Shown: positions 7,883 to 16,229, counted from the first letter of the stretch. The stretch: DNA of 48,003 bases from Clostridia bacterium (GCA_017455185.1 JAFTBN010000043.1:1-48003), one strand, 5' to 3'. The notes: generated from the letters alone by a model not told the origin. Translations and numbers: made by a program.

Positions 7883-8971
7883 TCAGATTTCAAACAGTTC
7901 TTTGGGGCTGCCCGTGAAATCATAGAAAGTGCCGTCGGGCAGAACGCAGGTCATGTCTTCAATCCGGCAGCCGTATTTGCCGGGCAGATAAATGCCGGGT
8001 TCAACGGTCACCGTGTTCCCGCGCATCAGCCGGGCTTCCGGGCTGACTCTTTGGGACAAACGGGGGGATTCATGGATGTACAGTCCGACTCCGTGTCCCA
8101 GGGAATGACCGAAACAGCCCCTGTATTTCGGGTTTGCGTCGATGATGTTGCGGGCGATGGCATCCAGTTCCCGGCAGGAGGCGCCTTCGCCGGCTGCTTC
8201 CAGTCCGGCGGTCTGTGCCCGCAGGACGGTAGCGTAGAGTTCTTTCATCTCGTCGTCGGCTTTCCCGATGGCCACCGTGCGCGTCATGTCCGAGCAGTAC
8301 CCGTCGCATTTGCATCCGAAGTCCATGGTCAGAAAGCCCTTTTCCAACTTAACCGGCCGGGGCTCTCCGTGAGGAAGAGCGGACTGCGTGCCCGAAACGG
8401 CGATGGTCGTGAAGGCCAGGGCTTCCGCTCCGTGGGAACGCATGAAGAATTCCAATTCCAGGGCTACGTCCACTTCGGTCCGGTCGTAATTCAGATAGGA
8501 CAGAATGTGGTCGAAGGCAAGATCGGTGATTTTCTGGGCCTTTTTCATCTTTTCCACTTCTTCCCAGTCCTTGTACAGACGGAGTTCGGTCAGAACGGCG
8601 GAGGCCCCCTCGCTCAGTGTGCAGGGCTGCAGCGCCTTTTGCATGGCGTGGTACTGTCCGAAGGAAAGAACGTCTTCCTCGGTGACGGCCGTATGCAGAT
8701 GCCCGGCTTCCAGCACTTCCCGGATGGCGGCATACATGCCGTTCTCTGGAAGCAGGATTTCGCAGTCCGGCAAAAGGGCCTTCTGCGCTGCCTCTTCGTA
8801 GCGAAAATCGGTTAGGACGAAGACCTTGTCCTGCGTGACGACGACATACCCGTCGTCAAACAGGAAATTTAAAAGATAACGTACGTTTTCGTGTGAAACA
8901 AGAATCAGGGCGTCATAGCCTTTTTCCTTCATTTTGGCCTGACAGTTCTGAATGTGGGTTTGATTGACCAT
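7883..8971 (-). CDS. M24 family metallopeptidase (Xaa-Pro aminopeptidase/prolidase type)
   Basis: A 362-aa cytosolic peptidase expected to cleave Xaa-Pro bonds at peptide N-termini. It has a creatinase-like N-terminal domain (about 1-130) and a pita-bread catalytic domain. All five metal ligands are visible: Asp217 (MDFG), Asp228 (CSDMTR), His293 (GHGVGLYIHE), Glu324 (VEPGIY) and Glu338 (RIEDM). The supporting histidine of SALPHG (His201) is also present. The length is normal for PepP/PepQ-like proteins of Firmicutes. The ATG follows AAGGAAGG. Its first 59 nt overlap the 3' end of the upstream endonuclease IV-like gene, pointing to co-transcription and coupling. Confidence 0.93.
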   Translation of the reverse strand: MVNQTHIQNCQAKMKEKGYDALILVSHENVRYLLNFLFDDGYVVVTQDKVFVLTDFRYEEAAQKALLPDCEILLPENGMYAAIREVLEAGHLHTAVTEEDVLSFGQYHAMQKALQPCTLSEGASAVLTELRLYKDWEEVEKMKKAQKITDLAFDHILSYLNYDRTEVDVALELEFFMRSHGAEALAFTTIAVSGTQSALPHGEPRPVKLEKGFLTMDFGCKCDGYCSDMTRTVAIGKADDEMKELYATVLRAQTAGLEAAGEGASCRELDAIARNIIDANPKYRGCFGHSLGHGVGLYIHESPRLSQRVSPEARLMRGNTVTVEPGIYLPGKYGCRIEDMTCVLPDGTFYDFTGSPKELFEI

Positions 8972-9854
8972 AGGGTTGTCCTTCCTTTGCTGTATATGAA
9001 TCGGTTTCTTTTTTCATCTGCATGGCGTCATCGGTCTGGGTGCCGGCGGATTCGCAAATGATCCGGGGGCAGAGTCCGTTGTCGGCGATGACCCGGGCCA
9101 GGGGCCCGAATGCGGGGCCGTATTGTGTGTCTTCGAAGGTCAGATGCCGGATTTCGCCCGCTTTTCCGTATTCGATGTGGGAAAAATGGCAGTGCAGGTA
9201 TCTGGCCCGCTCGTCGTTCAGCTTTTGCGCAACGGCATCAAAGACGGCTTCGTAATCTCCGCAGGTGCGGAAGAATCCGCCCCGGTTCCTCGCGTTCAGA
9301 TGGCCGAAATCCACTACGGGGACCACCCGCTCGGGACAGAGCAGGCAATGCTCGAGCACTTCTTCCAGTGTGCCCAGCTGTCCGATGCGCCCCATGGTCT
9401 CCATTCCGATGCTGACCGAAGGGCAGACGTCCCGGGTCTGCTCCAGCAAAAAGGCAAGATTGTTCAAAGAATGGCGCATGGCTTCATCCCGTCCGTGCAG
9501 CCCGGCGCTCCCGCAATGGACGACAATCGTATCGGCACCGATGCGTTCGGCAGCCTGCAGGGAGGAGAGCAGATAGGACAGGTTTTTCTTTTGCATTTCA
9601 GGGTCCGGGTTGGACAGGGAAATGTAATACGGCGCGTGAAGAGACAGGCTGATTCCGTGTCTGCGCGCATTTTCGCCCAGCCGGGTCAACAAGTCCTCGG
9701 AGGCCTGCACGCCCTTGACGCATTCGTATTCGTAGGCGCCAAGACCGTTCTCTGCGACAAACGCCGGCGCGTCTGCGCTGGAACGGTGTCCTTCGGCCGC
9801 AAAGCGCCGGCAGTTGCCTCCCGGTCCGAACAGAGGATGGTCGGAACGAAACAT
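8913..9854 (-). CDS. Endonuclease IV-like TIM-barrel protein (AP endonuclease family)
   Basis: A 313-aa TIM-barrel protein of the Xyl-isomerase/AP endonuclease 2 superfamily, closest in pattern to Nfo-type deoxyribonuclease IV, which cuts 5' of abasic sites. The N-terminal GPGGN and AYEYEC motifs match endonuclease IV. Likely trinuclear metal ligands lie in SLHAPYY, VVHCG, METMG, VDFGHLNAR, HCHFSH, EIRH and ICESAG. The start is taken as the ATG at 9854 with a GAGGAT site; the longer in-frame reading runs into a tRNA gene. It overlaps the M24 peptidase gene by 59 nt. A tRNA-operon terminator ends only 18 nt before its start, leaving no room for a separate promoter. Confidence 0.83.
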   Translation of the reverse strand: MFRSDHPLFGPGGNCRRFAAEGHRSSADAPAFVAENGLGAYEYECVKGVQASEDLLTRLGENARRHGISLSLHAPYYISLSNPDPEMQKKNLSYLLSSLQAAERIGADTIVVHCGSAGLHGRDEAMRHSLNNLAFLLEQTRDVCPSVSIGMETMGRIGQLGTLEEVLEHCLLCPERVVPVVDFGHLNARNRGGFFRTCGDYEAVFDAVAQKLNDERARYLHCHFSHIEYGKAGEIRHLTFEDTQYGPAFGPLARVIADNGLCPRIICESAGTQTDDAMQMKKETDSYTAKEGQPYGQSNPHSELSGQNEGKRL

Positions 9855-9872
9855 AAGGGATCCTCGCAAAAT

Positions 9873-9895
9873 AAAAAAGCACTCACAAGGAGTGC
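9873..9895 (-). terminator. Intrinsic terminator between the tRNA cluster and the endonuclease IV-like gene
   Basis: The minus strand has GCACTC/GAGTGC (9890-9895 with 9879-9884), a 5-nt loop, then TTTTTT. It lies 10 nt after the tRNA-His 3' end. Confidence 0.85.
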
Positions 9896-9904
9896 ATCTT
9901 AAAG

Positions 9905-9979
9905 GGTGAAAGATGGGATTCGAACCCACGGCCTTCAGGGCCACAACCTGACGCTCTAACCAACTGAGCTACTCCCACC
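9905..9979 (-). tRNA. tRNA-His (GTG)
   Basis: A cloverleaf reads on the minus strand. The acceptor GTGGGAG pairs with CTTTCAC, the anticodon loop carries GTG, and the T-loop is GGGTTCGAATCCC. An encoded G at position -1 faces a C discriminator, the hallmark of tRNA-His. No CCA is encoded. Confidence 0.96.
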
Positions 9980-10000
9980 ATGTGGTTGGTCGAGAGGGTA

Positions 10001-10074
10001 CGTGCCTTGGGGGACTCGAACCCTCGACCTACTGCTTAGAAGGCAGTTGCTCTATCCTGCTGAGCTAAAGGCAC
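10001..10074 (-). tRNA. tRNA-Arg (TCT)
   Basis: The minus-strand cloverleaf has acceptor GTGCCTT/AAGGCAC, anticodon stem ACTGC/GCAGT and loop CTTCTAA, giving anticodon TCT. The discriminator is G, and no CCA is encoded. Confidence 0.96.
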
Positions 10075-10077
10075 ATA

Positions 10078-10151
<74 letters not shown>

Positions 10152-10177
10152 ATAAATGAACTGCCAACCACCTAAGT

Positions 10178-10206
10178 ATATTAGCACAGGCAGGGGAATT
10201 TGTCAA
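10178..10206 (-). promoter_or_regulatory. Strong sigma-A promoter of the tRNA operon
   Basis: TTGACA (10201-10206), 17 nt, TAATAT (10178-10183) on the minus strand, 26 nt before tRNA-Gly. Confidence 0.9.
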
Positions 10207-10287
10207 GACTCTAAATTGATTTTTTCGACGGGCTTCCCGCTCTCTCCTCAAACGGATGGGGAAAGAGCGGGTGAAAAGCGGGTCCTG

Positions 10288-11547
10288 TTACCAGACCAGG
10301 GTCGCAAAATAGTCGTCCGGAGTCTCTGCCCGGCGGATCTGCCGGAGGGAACCGTCTTCGCACAGAAGCAACTCGGCGCTTCTCAGACGCCCGTTGTAAT
10401 TGTATCCCATGGAAAAACCATGTGCCCCTGTGTCATGGATGGCCAAAAGGTCTCCCATTTCAATGGCGGGAAGGGGACGGTCCACAGCGAATTTGTCGCT
10501 GTTTTCACACAGGGAGCCGACTACGTCGTAGACGTGGTCTGCCGGTGCGTGTTCCTTTCCCAGCACCGTGATGTGGTGGTAGGCTCCGTATATGGCAGGC
10601 CGCATGAGGTTGGCCGCGCAGGCGTCAACGCCGATGTATTCCTTGTAGATGTGCTTTTCGTGAATGGCGCGGGTAATCAGCAGGCCGTTGGGCGCCAGCA
10701 TGAACCGGCCGAGTTCGGTGCAAAGGCGGACGTCGCCCATGCCCGCGGGCTGGAGAATCTCCTCAAATTTCTTTTTGACTCCCTGCCCGATGGCATAAAT
10801 GTCGTTTTCGGGCTGATCAGGACGGTAGGCGACCCCGACTCCTCCGGACAGATTGATGAAGGAGATGTGCGCGCCGGTTTTGCGGTGCAGATCCACTGCC
10901 AGTCCGAACAGAATCCCGGCCAGTTCGGGATAATAGTCGTTGGACAGCGTGTTGGAGGCCAGGAACGCGTGCAATCCGAAATCGCGGGCGCCCTTTTTCT
11001 GAAGCAGGGTGAATGCTTCAAACAGCTGTTCCCGGGTCATGCCGTATTTGGCGTCGCCCGGATTGCCCATGACCTGAAAGCCCTCTTTTCCTTTTCCGAG
11101 CTGGAACATGCCGCCCGGGTTGAACCGGCAGCTGATGGTCGGGGGAATGGAGCCGATGGTCCGTTCCAGAAAGTCGATGTGGGTGATGTCATCCAGGTTG
11201 ATGATGGCCCCCAGTTTGTTCGCCAGGGCGAATTCTTCAGCCGGGGTTTCGTTGGAGGAGAACATGATCTCGCTGTTGCAAAAACCGCACCGGTCGCTCA
11301 TCATCAGCTCGGTCAGGCTGGAGCAGTCCACTCCGCAACCCTCTTCCCTCAGAATTTTCAGAATTGTGGGATTCGGGGTGGCCTTTACGGCGAAATATTC
11401 CTTGAATCCCCGGTTCCAGGAAAACGCTTCGTTCAGCGCACGTGCGGTTCTGCGGATTCCTTTTTCGTCGTAGATATGGAACGGAGTGGGGAAGGTCCTG
11501 GAGGCCTGCTCCATCTGTTCTTTTGTAACAAACGGTATTTTTTCCAT
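10288..11547 (-). CDS. lysA: Diaminopimelate decarboxylase
   Basis: A 419-aa fold-type III PLP decarboxylase that converts meso-diaminopimelate to L-lysine, the last step of lysine synthesis. Lys55 in YFAVKATPNP is the PLP Schiff-base residue. GVDCSSLTEL, the histidine of GLHAF, the glycine-rich NLSGGVG phosphate loop, TELGRFM and the catalytic Cys of SLCENSD follow in family order. The glycine loop and the CSS motif are slightly divergent from typical LysA, so a related family III amino-acid decarboxylase cannot be excluded. The ATG at 11547 has only a weak AGG-type site. It is a single gene with its own promoter, diverging from yqeG. Confidence 0.86.
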   Translation of the reverse strand: MEKIPFVTKEQMEQASRTFPTPFHIYDEKGIRRTARALNEAFSWNRGFKEYFAVKATPNPTILKILREEGCGVDCSSLTELMMSDRCGFCNSEIMFSSNETPAEEFALANKLGAIINLDDITHIDFLERTIGSIPPTISCRFNPGGMFQLGKGKEGFQVMGNPGDAKYGMTREQLFEAFTLLQKKGARDFGLHAFLASNTLSNDYYPELAGILFGLAVDLHRKTGAHISFINLSGGVGVAYRPDQPENDIYAIGQGVKKKFEEILQPAGMGDVRLCTELGRFMLAPNGLLITRAIHEKHIYKEYIGVDACAANLMRPAIYGAYHHITVLGKEHAPADHVYDVVGSLCENSDKFAVDRPLPAIEMGDLLAIHDTGAHGFSMGYNYNGRLRSAELLLCEDGSLRQIRRAETPDDYFATLVW

Positions 11548-11581
11548 GGTTTAACCTGATTTCCGTATGAAGTATGGCGCA

Positions 11582-11610
11582 AGTATAGCACGCAAAAGGA
11601 TGGTTGTCAA
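11582..11610 (-). promoter_or_regulatory. Sigma-A promoter of lysA
   Basis: TTGACA (11605-11610), 17 nt, TATACT (11582-11587) on the minus strand. It lies back to back with the yqeG promoter about 35 nt away. Confidence 0.88.
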
Positions 11611-11645
11611 GGAGACCTGACCCTTTGAAGTTGTTCGCTTTTCTA

Positions 11646-11674
11646 TGGACAAAAACGGTCCTTTTATGTATAAT
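11646..11674 (+). promoter_or_regulatory. Sigma-A promoter of yqeG-recG
   Basis: TGGACA (11646-11651), 17 nt, perfect TATAAT (11669-11674), 35 nt before the yqeG ATG. Confidence 0.88.
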
Positions 11675-11708
11675 GAAAGGAGAAAAAAGAGCAAGGAAGG
11701 ACGCGCGT

Positions 11709-12221
11709 ATGGGATTGATTTTCACACCGGACCTGATGCTGCATACCTACGGGGAACTGACGCCGGACTATCTTCTCTCCAAGGGAATCCGGGCAATCCT
11801 GACCGACCTGGACAATACGCTGGCCCCCTATGAGCAGCCCGAGCCCGACCAGAAAATCCGGGACTGGATTCGCTCGATGGAAGAAAACGGCATCCGGGTA
11901 GCCATCGTTTCCAACAACGACCCGGAGCGGGTGGAGCGGTTTAACCGTACGCTCGGTCTTCCCGCTTTTCCAAAGGCGGGTAAGCCGAAAAAGAAGGCGA
12001 TGAAAGCTGCCTGCAGGGCGCTCGGGGTGGAGCCCCGGGATTGCTGTGCTTTGGGAGACCAACTGCTGACGGACAGCTGGGCCGGACACAGAATGCATAT
12101 GCTGACCGTTATCGTCCCGCCGATTCGGGATAAGCTGACCTGGTTTTTCCGGTTTAAACGCCGGCTGGAGCGGCCTTTTATGAGAAAATACAAGAAGATG
12201 CATCCGGAGTGGAATCCGTAA
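11709..12221 (+). CDS. yqeG: YqeG-family HAD phosphatase
   Basis: A 170-aa HAD-superfamily IIIA phosphatase. The nucleophile motif TDLDNTLAPY carries DxD at about 33-35. Motif II is VSNN at about 68-71, and a later GDQLLTD supplies the Mg-binding aspartate. The C-terminus is basic. YqeG relatives include the phosphatidylglycerophosphate phosphatase GEP4 group, so a lipid phosphatase role is a reasonable inference but is not proven. The ATG follows AAGGAAGG; longer in-frame readings begin before the promoter and are rejected. recG starts 23 nt downstream on the same strand. Confidence 0.88.
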   Translation: MGLIFTPDLMLHTYGELTPDYLLSKGIRAILTDLDNTLAPYEQPEPDQKIRDWIRSMEENGIRVAIVSNNDPERVERFNRTLGLPAFPKAGKPKKKAMKAACRALGVEPRDCCALGDQLLTDSWAGHRMHMLTVIVPPIRDKLTWFFRFKRRLERPFMRKYKKMHPEWNP

Positions 12222-12244
12222 GCGGATGCGGCAGGGAGGAACCA

Positions 12245-14413
12245 ATGGACGATTTTAAACTGCCTGTTTCCTCCTTGCGCGGGATCGGACCGGTGAAGGC
12301 CGCGGCCTTTTCCAAACTGAATCTGAGAACGCTGGAGGATTTGCTCTATCATTATCCGCGCGGATATGAGAACCGGGGAGACGTGGTTCTTTTGGAGCAG
12401 GCCGCGCAGAGCGCCGAGGAGGCCGGGCAGACCGGAGCAGGAAAGAAAAGGGCAACGGTGCTGACGATTTCAAAGGCGCCCCGGGTTGCCCGGATTCGCC
12501 GGGGGATGGACTTGCTGAAAATGCAGGCCTTCGACGAGAGCGGGTTTTGCGAAATCACGTTCTTTAATCAGAATTACCTGAGGACCCTGTTTTGCGTCGG
12601 GCAGGAGTTCCGGTTTTTCGGCGCGGTGGAAAGACAGGGCCGGAACTTCAAGATGGCCAATCCGGCCTTTGAATTGTATACGGCGGATAAACCGCTGATT
12701 TCCCTGTTTCCCGTGTATCCCCTGAGTACGGGAATCTCCCAGAAGCTGATGCACAACGCCGTCACAGAGGCATTGCAGATGCTTTTGCGGCAGGTGGAAG
12801 ACCCTCTTCCCGAAACGATTCGGGCGGGCAGGGGACTTTGCACCCTGTCCTGGGCCATCGAGAAAATCCACAATCCTCAAACCATCCAGGACGTCGTGAG
12901 AGCCAAGCGGCGGCTGGCGTACGATGAGTTTTTCCTGTTCAGCCTGTATATGGCCCGCAGTCAGAAACGGATACGGAGACAGGGCGCGCCGGTTTGCCGA
13001 GGGGTTCCGATCGAGCCCTTTCTGGCCCGCCTACCGTATGCCCTGACCGGGGCGCAGGAGAGGGTTCTGGAGGAAATCCGGGGCGATATGGAGTCCGGCT
13101 TTTCCATGAACCGGATCCTGATCGGGGACGTGGGCAGCGGCAAAACCGTCTGTGCGGCGGCCGCGATGTATCTGGCGGTGAAAAGCGGCATGCAGGCGGC
13201 CCTGATGGCCCCGACCGAAATCTTGGCGCAGCAGCATTTCAAGGACCTGTCCGAACTGTTTTCCGGACTTGGCATCCGGACGGCTTTGCTGACCGGGTCG
13301 GTCCCGGCGGCGCAGAAAAGGAAAGTGTATCAGGGGCTGGCCTGTCCGGATCCCGATAAGCGGATCGAAGTGGTGATCGGAACACAGGCGCTGCTGTCAG
13401 ACGGCGTGGATTTTTCGTCACTGGGACTTGTTGTCGCGGATGAACAGCACCGCTTCGGAGTCATGCAGAGGACGGCGCTGTACCAAAAAAACGCAAGCAC
13501 GCATGTGCTGATGATGAGTGCGACCCCGATTCCGCGCTCGCTTGCTCTCGCCTTTTACGGCAATCTGGACGTGTCCAAATTGGATCAGATGCCGCCCGGC
13601 AGGCAGAGGGTGGATACGTATGTCGTGGATGAAAGCTATCACCGGAGACTGGTGGATTTTATGGACCGTCAGATTGAGGAGGGCGGGCAGACCTACATTG
13701 TCTGTCCCTCCATTGAGGACCAGACGCCCGACCCGGACGACGACGGACAGCAGGATCTGAGGATGGAAGACATCGGTTCTTCGGAGCCCGATAAACCGGC
13801 CTTGCAAAGCGCTGTGCGGTTTGCCGCGCGGCTGAAGGAGGAATTGCCGAACCGGAACGTGGCGTTGATTCACGGAAAGATGAAACAGGCCGAAAAGGAC
13901 AGGGTCATGCAGGCGTTTGTCCTCGGTCAGGTTCATGTCCTTGTTTCCACTACGGTCATTGAGGTCGGCGTAAATGTCCCCAATGCCAACGTCATGATGG
14001 TGGAGAACGCAGAGCGGTTCGGTCTGTCCCAGCTCCATCAGCTCAGAGGACGTGTCGGGCGGGGAACCCGGAAATCCTATTGTATTCTGGTGCAGGGAGG
14101 AGAGGCCGGACACGGGTTGAGCGAAAACGCCAGAAAAAGACTCGAGACGATGAGGACAACCTACGACGGATATCAGATTGCCGAGCAGGATCTTTCCCTG
14201 CGGGGTCCGGGCGATTTCTTCGCGATGGAAACCGAGGGCGGGGTACGCCAAAGCGGGGGCTTTGCATTCAAGATGGGGGCGCTCTCAACCGACCGGGATC
14301 TGTTCGAACTGGCGTCGGCCGATGCGGCCGGCCTGCTGGCCGGGGACCCTGAACTGAAGGATCATCCGGATCTGCTGGTCCGCTGTACGGATCAGGTCTT
14401 TGTCTCGGACTGA
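12245..14413 (+). CDS. recG: ATP-dependent DNA helicase RecG
   Basis: A 722-aa branched-DNA translocase that remodels stalled replication forks and Holliday junctions. The N-terminal wedge/OB domain (to about residue 200) is followed by superfamily 2 motifs. These are Walker A GDVGSGKTV near 293-301, DEQH in VVADEQHRFG, motif III SATPIPRSLA, and motifs V/VI ending QLRGRVGRG. The ATG at 12245 follows GGGAGGA. Relative to the usual length of about 680 aa, it carries a small acidic insert (DPDDDGQQD) between motifs III and IV. It is co-transcribed with yqeG. Confidence 0.97.
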   Translation: MDDFKLPVSSLRGIGPVKAAAFSKLNLRTLEDLLYHYPRGYENRGDVVLLEQAAQSAEEAGQTGAGKKRATVLTISKAPRVARIRRGMDLLKMQAFDESGFCEITFFNQNYLRTLFCVGQEFRFFGAVERQGRNFKMANPAFELYTADKPLISLFPVYPLSTGISQKLMHNAVTEALQMLLRQVEDPLPETIRAGRGLCTLSWAIEKIHNPQTIQDVVRAKRRLAYDEFFLFSLYMARSQKRIRRQGAPVCRGVPIEPFLARLPYALTGAQERVLEEIRGDMESGFSMNRILIGDVGSGKTVCAAAAMYLAVKSGMQAALMAPTEILAQQHFKDLSELFSGLGIRTALLTGSVPAAQKRKVYQGLACPDPDKRIEVVIGTQALLSDGVDFSSLGLVVADEQHRFGVMQRTALYQKNASTHVLMMSATPIPRSLALAFYGNLDVSKLDQMPPGRQRVDTYVVDESYHRRLVDFMDRQIEEGGQTYIVCPSIEDQTPDPDDDGQQDLRMEDIGSSEPDKPALQSAVRFAARLKEELPNRNVALIHGKMKQAEKDRVMQAFVLGQVHVLVSTTVIEVGVNVPNANVMMVENAERFGLSQLHQLRGRVGRGTRKSYCILVQGGEAGHGLSENARKRLETMRTTYDGYQIAEQDLSLRGPGDFFAMETEGGVRQSGGFAFKMGALSTDRDLFELASADAAGLLAGDPELKDHPDLLVRCTDQVFVSD

Positions 14414-14445
14414 AAAAAGAACAAAAAAGGCCGGCTCAGACCGGC
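14413..14445 (-). terminator. Minus-facing terminator-like hairpin after recG
   Basis: GCCGG (14430-14434)/CCGGC (14441-14445) is followed on the minus strand by TTTTTT and a second T-tract. No minus-strand gene lies upstream of it, so it would stop only antisense transcripts. On plus it lies just before the next Shine-Dalgarno site. Confidence 0.45.
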
Positions 14446-14461
14446 AGGAAGGAATATAAGA

Positions 14462-14974
14462 ATGGAAGAAGAAAAGAAAGTGGAACAGGAAGAAGAGAAG
14501 GAAACGGAGCCGAAGGATTCCGAGCAGGGCCAGGAGGGCGCGAACGAAAAGGAAGAAAAAGGAGAAAAGAAGGAAAACGCCTTTTCCAAGTTCTTCAAGA
14601 AAACCAAGGACAACATCAACGCCTCCGTCCTGGAAGGAAAAATCGAATCCGCGTTCAACAAGGCGCATTCGGAGTATACGATTTACACCAAGGGAAAGAC
14701 TTTTCCTTCCCGTGCGTTCGGCTTTATTGAAAACGGCGCCCTGACGATTTTCGGGGAGGAGCAGATTGACGCTTTCTCGGTTGTCATCGGCGAGGACAAG
14801 AAAGCCTATTATACGGGAGAACTCAGCGCAGCAACCGTTAAGTCGGAAGTGGAGGGCATCACCTATGAACGGCCCGGAACCACCATCGCGCTGGATGAGA
14901 ACGTGGAGGAAGTGGTCGTCGTAAAAGCAGGCGACCGGTATTTCCTGTACAAGGGTGAAACCGAAAAGAAATAA
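14462..14974 (+). CDS. Hypothetical acidic protein with charged N-terminal tail
   Basis: A 170-aa protein of unknown function. The first 40 residues are almost only Glu, Lys and Gln, a disordered or coiled highly charged tail. Residues 42-70 (FSKFFKKTKDNINAS...) look amphipathic. The C-terminal hundred residues look like a compact beta-rich domain. There is no signal peptide or membrane segment. The ATG is preceded by AGGAAGG. It lies 48 nt after recG and may be read through from that operon; no separate promoter was found. No family was recognised. Confidence 0.75.
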   Translation: MEEEKKVEQEEEKETEPKDSEQGQEGANEKEEKGEKKENAFSKFFKKTKDNINASVLEGKIESAFNKAHSEYTIYTKGKTFPSRAFGFIENGALTIFGEEQIDAFSVVIGEDKKAYYTGELSAATVKSEVEGITYERPGTTIALDENVEEVVVVKAGDRYFLYKGETEKK

Positions 14975-15064
14975 AACCAGCCGGGTGTGACCCGGAAAAA
15001 TCAAAAAAGGGGCCCGCCGCACCTTTCATGGGGAAACTTTCGTTCAGTGTTCCCTGCAAGTTCA

Positions 15065-15110
15065 TAAAAAAAGCAACGAGCCAACCCGAAGATTGACTCG
15101 TTGCTTTCGT
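15065..15110. terminator. Bidirectional intrinsic terminator
   Basis: A 10-bp stem AAGCAACGAG (15071-15080)/CTCGTTGCTT (15097-15106), extended inward by CAA/TTG, has an A-run on the left and TTTCGTTTT on the right. It ends the recG-side transcript on plus and the Cthe_2159-like gene on minus. Confidence 0.88.
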
Positions 15111-15132
15111 TTTCTGTTTGCTTTTTCGTGCC

Positions 15133-15194
15133 GGCTTGCAGACCTGTCATAGAGTTGCCCTATGAGACGGTGCCCACTGAAAGCCCCTTTTTTG
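15133..15194 (+). other. 53-nt imperfect hairpin element ending in a T-run
   Basis: GGCTTGCAG (15133-15141) pairs with CTGAAAGCC (15177-15185) with one mismatch. Inside it, ACC/GGT and TCATAG (15147-15152)/CTATGA (15160-15165) close a 7-nt loop. CCTTTTTT follows on plus. It lies just outside the 3' end of the minus-strand lipoprotein gene. It could be a second terminator, a small structured RNA or a repeat-family copy. Confidence 0.5.
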
Positions 15195-15216
15195 TGCCGC
15201 AATCTATGCGAAAGGG

Positions 15217-16092
15217 TTATTCCTGCACAAGACAACCGTCGGCGACTGAAATCAGACCGTCGCAGTTGATGGCCTTGTCGCCCGCATGGGTGGTCACAAG
15301 ACCGCCTTCGATGGAGACCGAGGTGATGCCCTGAATGGCGTCGTCCGAGCAGGTGATGTTCACGTTTCCGCCTTTGATGAGGACAAAGCCTTTTTCCGCC
15401 CGGGTTTCGTTGTCGCTCTTGATGCCGTCTTCGACGCCGTCAACCGTAATGCTCCCGTTTTCAATGGTAACGCTGCCGTTGCCTTTGATTCCGTTGTTGG
15501 TTGCATGGACCTCAATCGTTCCGCCTTTGATGAGCAGGTCGTTCTTTGTGCCGATGCCGTTGTTGAATTTCCCGTTTACGATCAGGGTTCCTTCTCCGCG
15601 GATGATCAGGTCCTCGCCCGAATAGAGGCAGGCGTTCGGCTTGGTTTCCGAGTCTGCGTATACGTATTCTTCCGCGTCTGTCAGCGTGTTCGTCGAACCG
15701 GCTGCCAGCTCAACGGTCACTTTGTCGGCCGATCGGATATACAGCACGCCCGAGGTTGAATTGGAAGCGGTCAGTCCGTCCAGAATCAAGGTCACTTCCT
15801 TCGTTTTGTCCACGGCCACGGCAATCTGTCCGTCGGTCAGGGTGCCGCTGATGCGGTAGGTTCCGGCTTTTGTCAGCGTCAGGGTCTTTCCTGAAGTGCT
15901 GAATGCCTCCGAGTCGGAAATCGTGAAGTTCGCCCCGTCCAGAACAAGGGTAATCTCTTTTGAGGAGGGGGTGGAATTCCCGGGAACTCCGGATTGACGA
16001 TCCTTGTCTGCGTCGTTGATAGAGCAGGATGAAAAGACAAAGGCCAGAAGAAGAACGGATATAAGGATCAGAATAATGCTTCTTTTTTTCAT
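15217..16092 (-). CDS. Cthe_2159-like carbohydrate-binding lipoprotein (DUF4353)
   Basis: A 291-aa secreted lipoprotein. The signal peptide (MKKRSIILIL...) ends in a lipobox FVFSSC at about residue 23. The rest is a repetitive right-handed beta-helix with turns such as DLIIRGEGTL, DLLIKGGTIEV, SVTIENGSITV and FVLIKGGNVNI. Conserved NGIKG, DGIKSD and DDAIQG corners are typical of the Cthe_2159 family, whose founding member binds calcium and acidic polysaccharides such as polygalacturonate. Shorter family members exist, so the length does not prove truncation, although the last coil ends abruptly. The ATG follows GGAGGT. No clear promoter was seen upstream, and a terminator lies between it and the VanY-like gene. 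Confidence 0.85.
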   Translation of the reverse strand: MKKRSIILILISVLLLAFVFSSCSINDADKDRQSGVPGNSTPSSKEITLVLDGANFTISDSEAFSTSGKTLTLTKAGTYRISGTLTDGQIAVAVDKTKEVTLILDGLTASNSTSGVLYIRSADKVTVELAAGSTNTLTDAEEYVYADSETKPNACLYSGEDLIIRGEGTLIVNGKFNNGIGTKNDLLIKGGTIEVHATNNGIKGNGSVTIENGSITVDGVEDGIKSDNETRAEKGFVLIKGGNVNITCSDDAIQGITSVSIEGGLVTTHAGDKAINCDGLISVADGCLVQE

Positions 16093-16173
16093 GATATACC
16101 TCCGAACGGGAAGTTTGAAATGAAGGCTGTCTGCCTTTTGGATACGGAACGGTTTGGTGTAAACCGGGCGTTT

Positions 16174-16208
16174 TGCGAAAACTCCGGGAAACGAATCGCT
16201 TCCCGGAG
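16174..16208 (-). terminator. Intrinsic terminator of the VanY-like gene
   Basis: On minus, CTCCGGGAA (16200-16208) pairs with TTCCCGGAG (16182-16190) and is followed by TTTTCGC. Confidence 0.85.
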
Positions 16209-16229
16209 AAAAGAATCCTGATTTGACGA

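Noticed and set aside
9855..9944. N-terminal extension of the endonuclease IV-like protein
   Set aside because: The in-frame extension would be translated from tRNA-His sequence and the terminator; the ATG at 9854 starts the conserved GPGGN region.
10207..10287. Rho-independent terminator of lysA
   Set aside because: CCCGCTCT/AGAGCGGG can pair across a 20-nt loop, but no T-run follows on minus, so it was not called.
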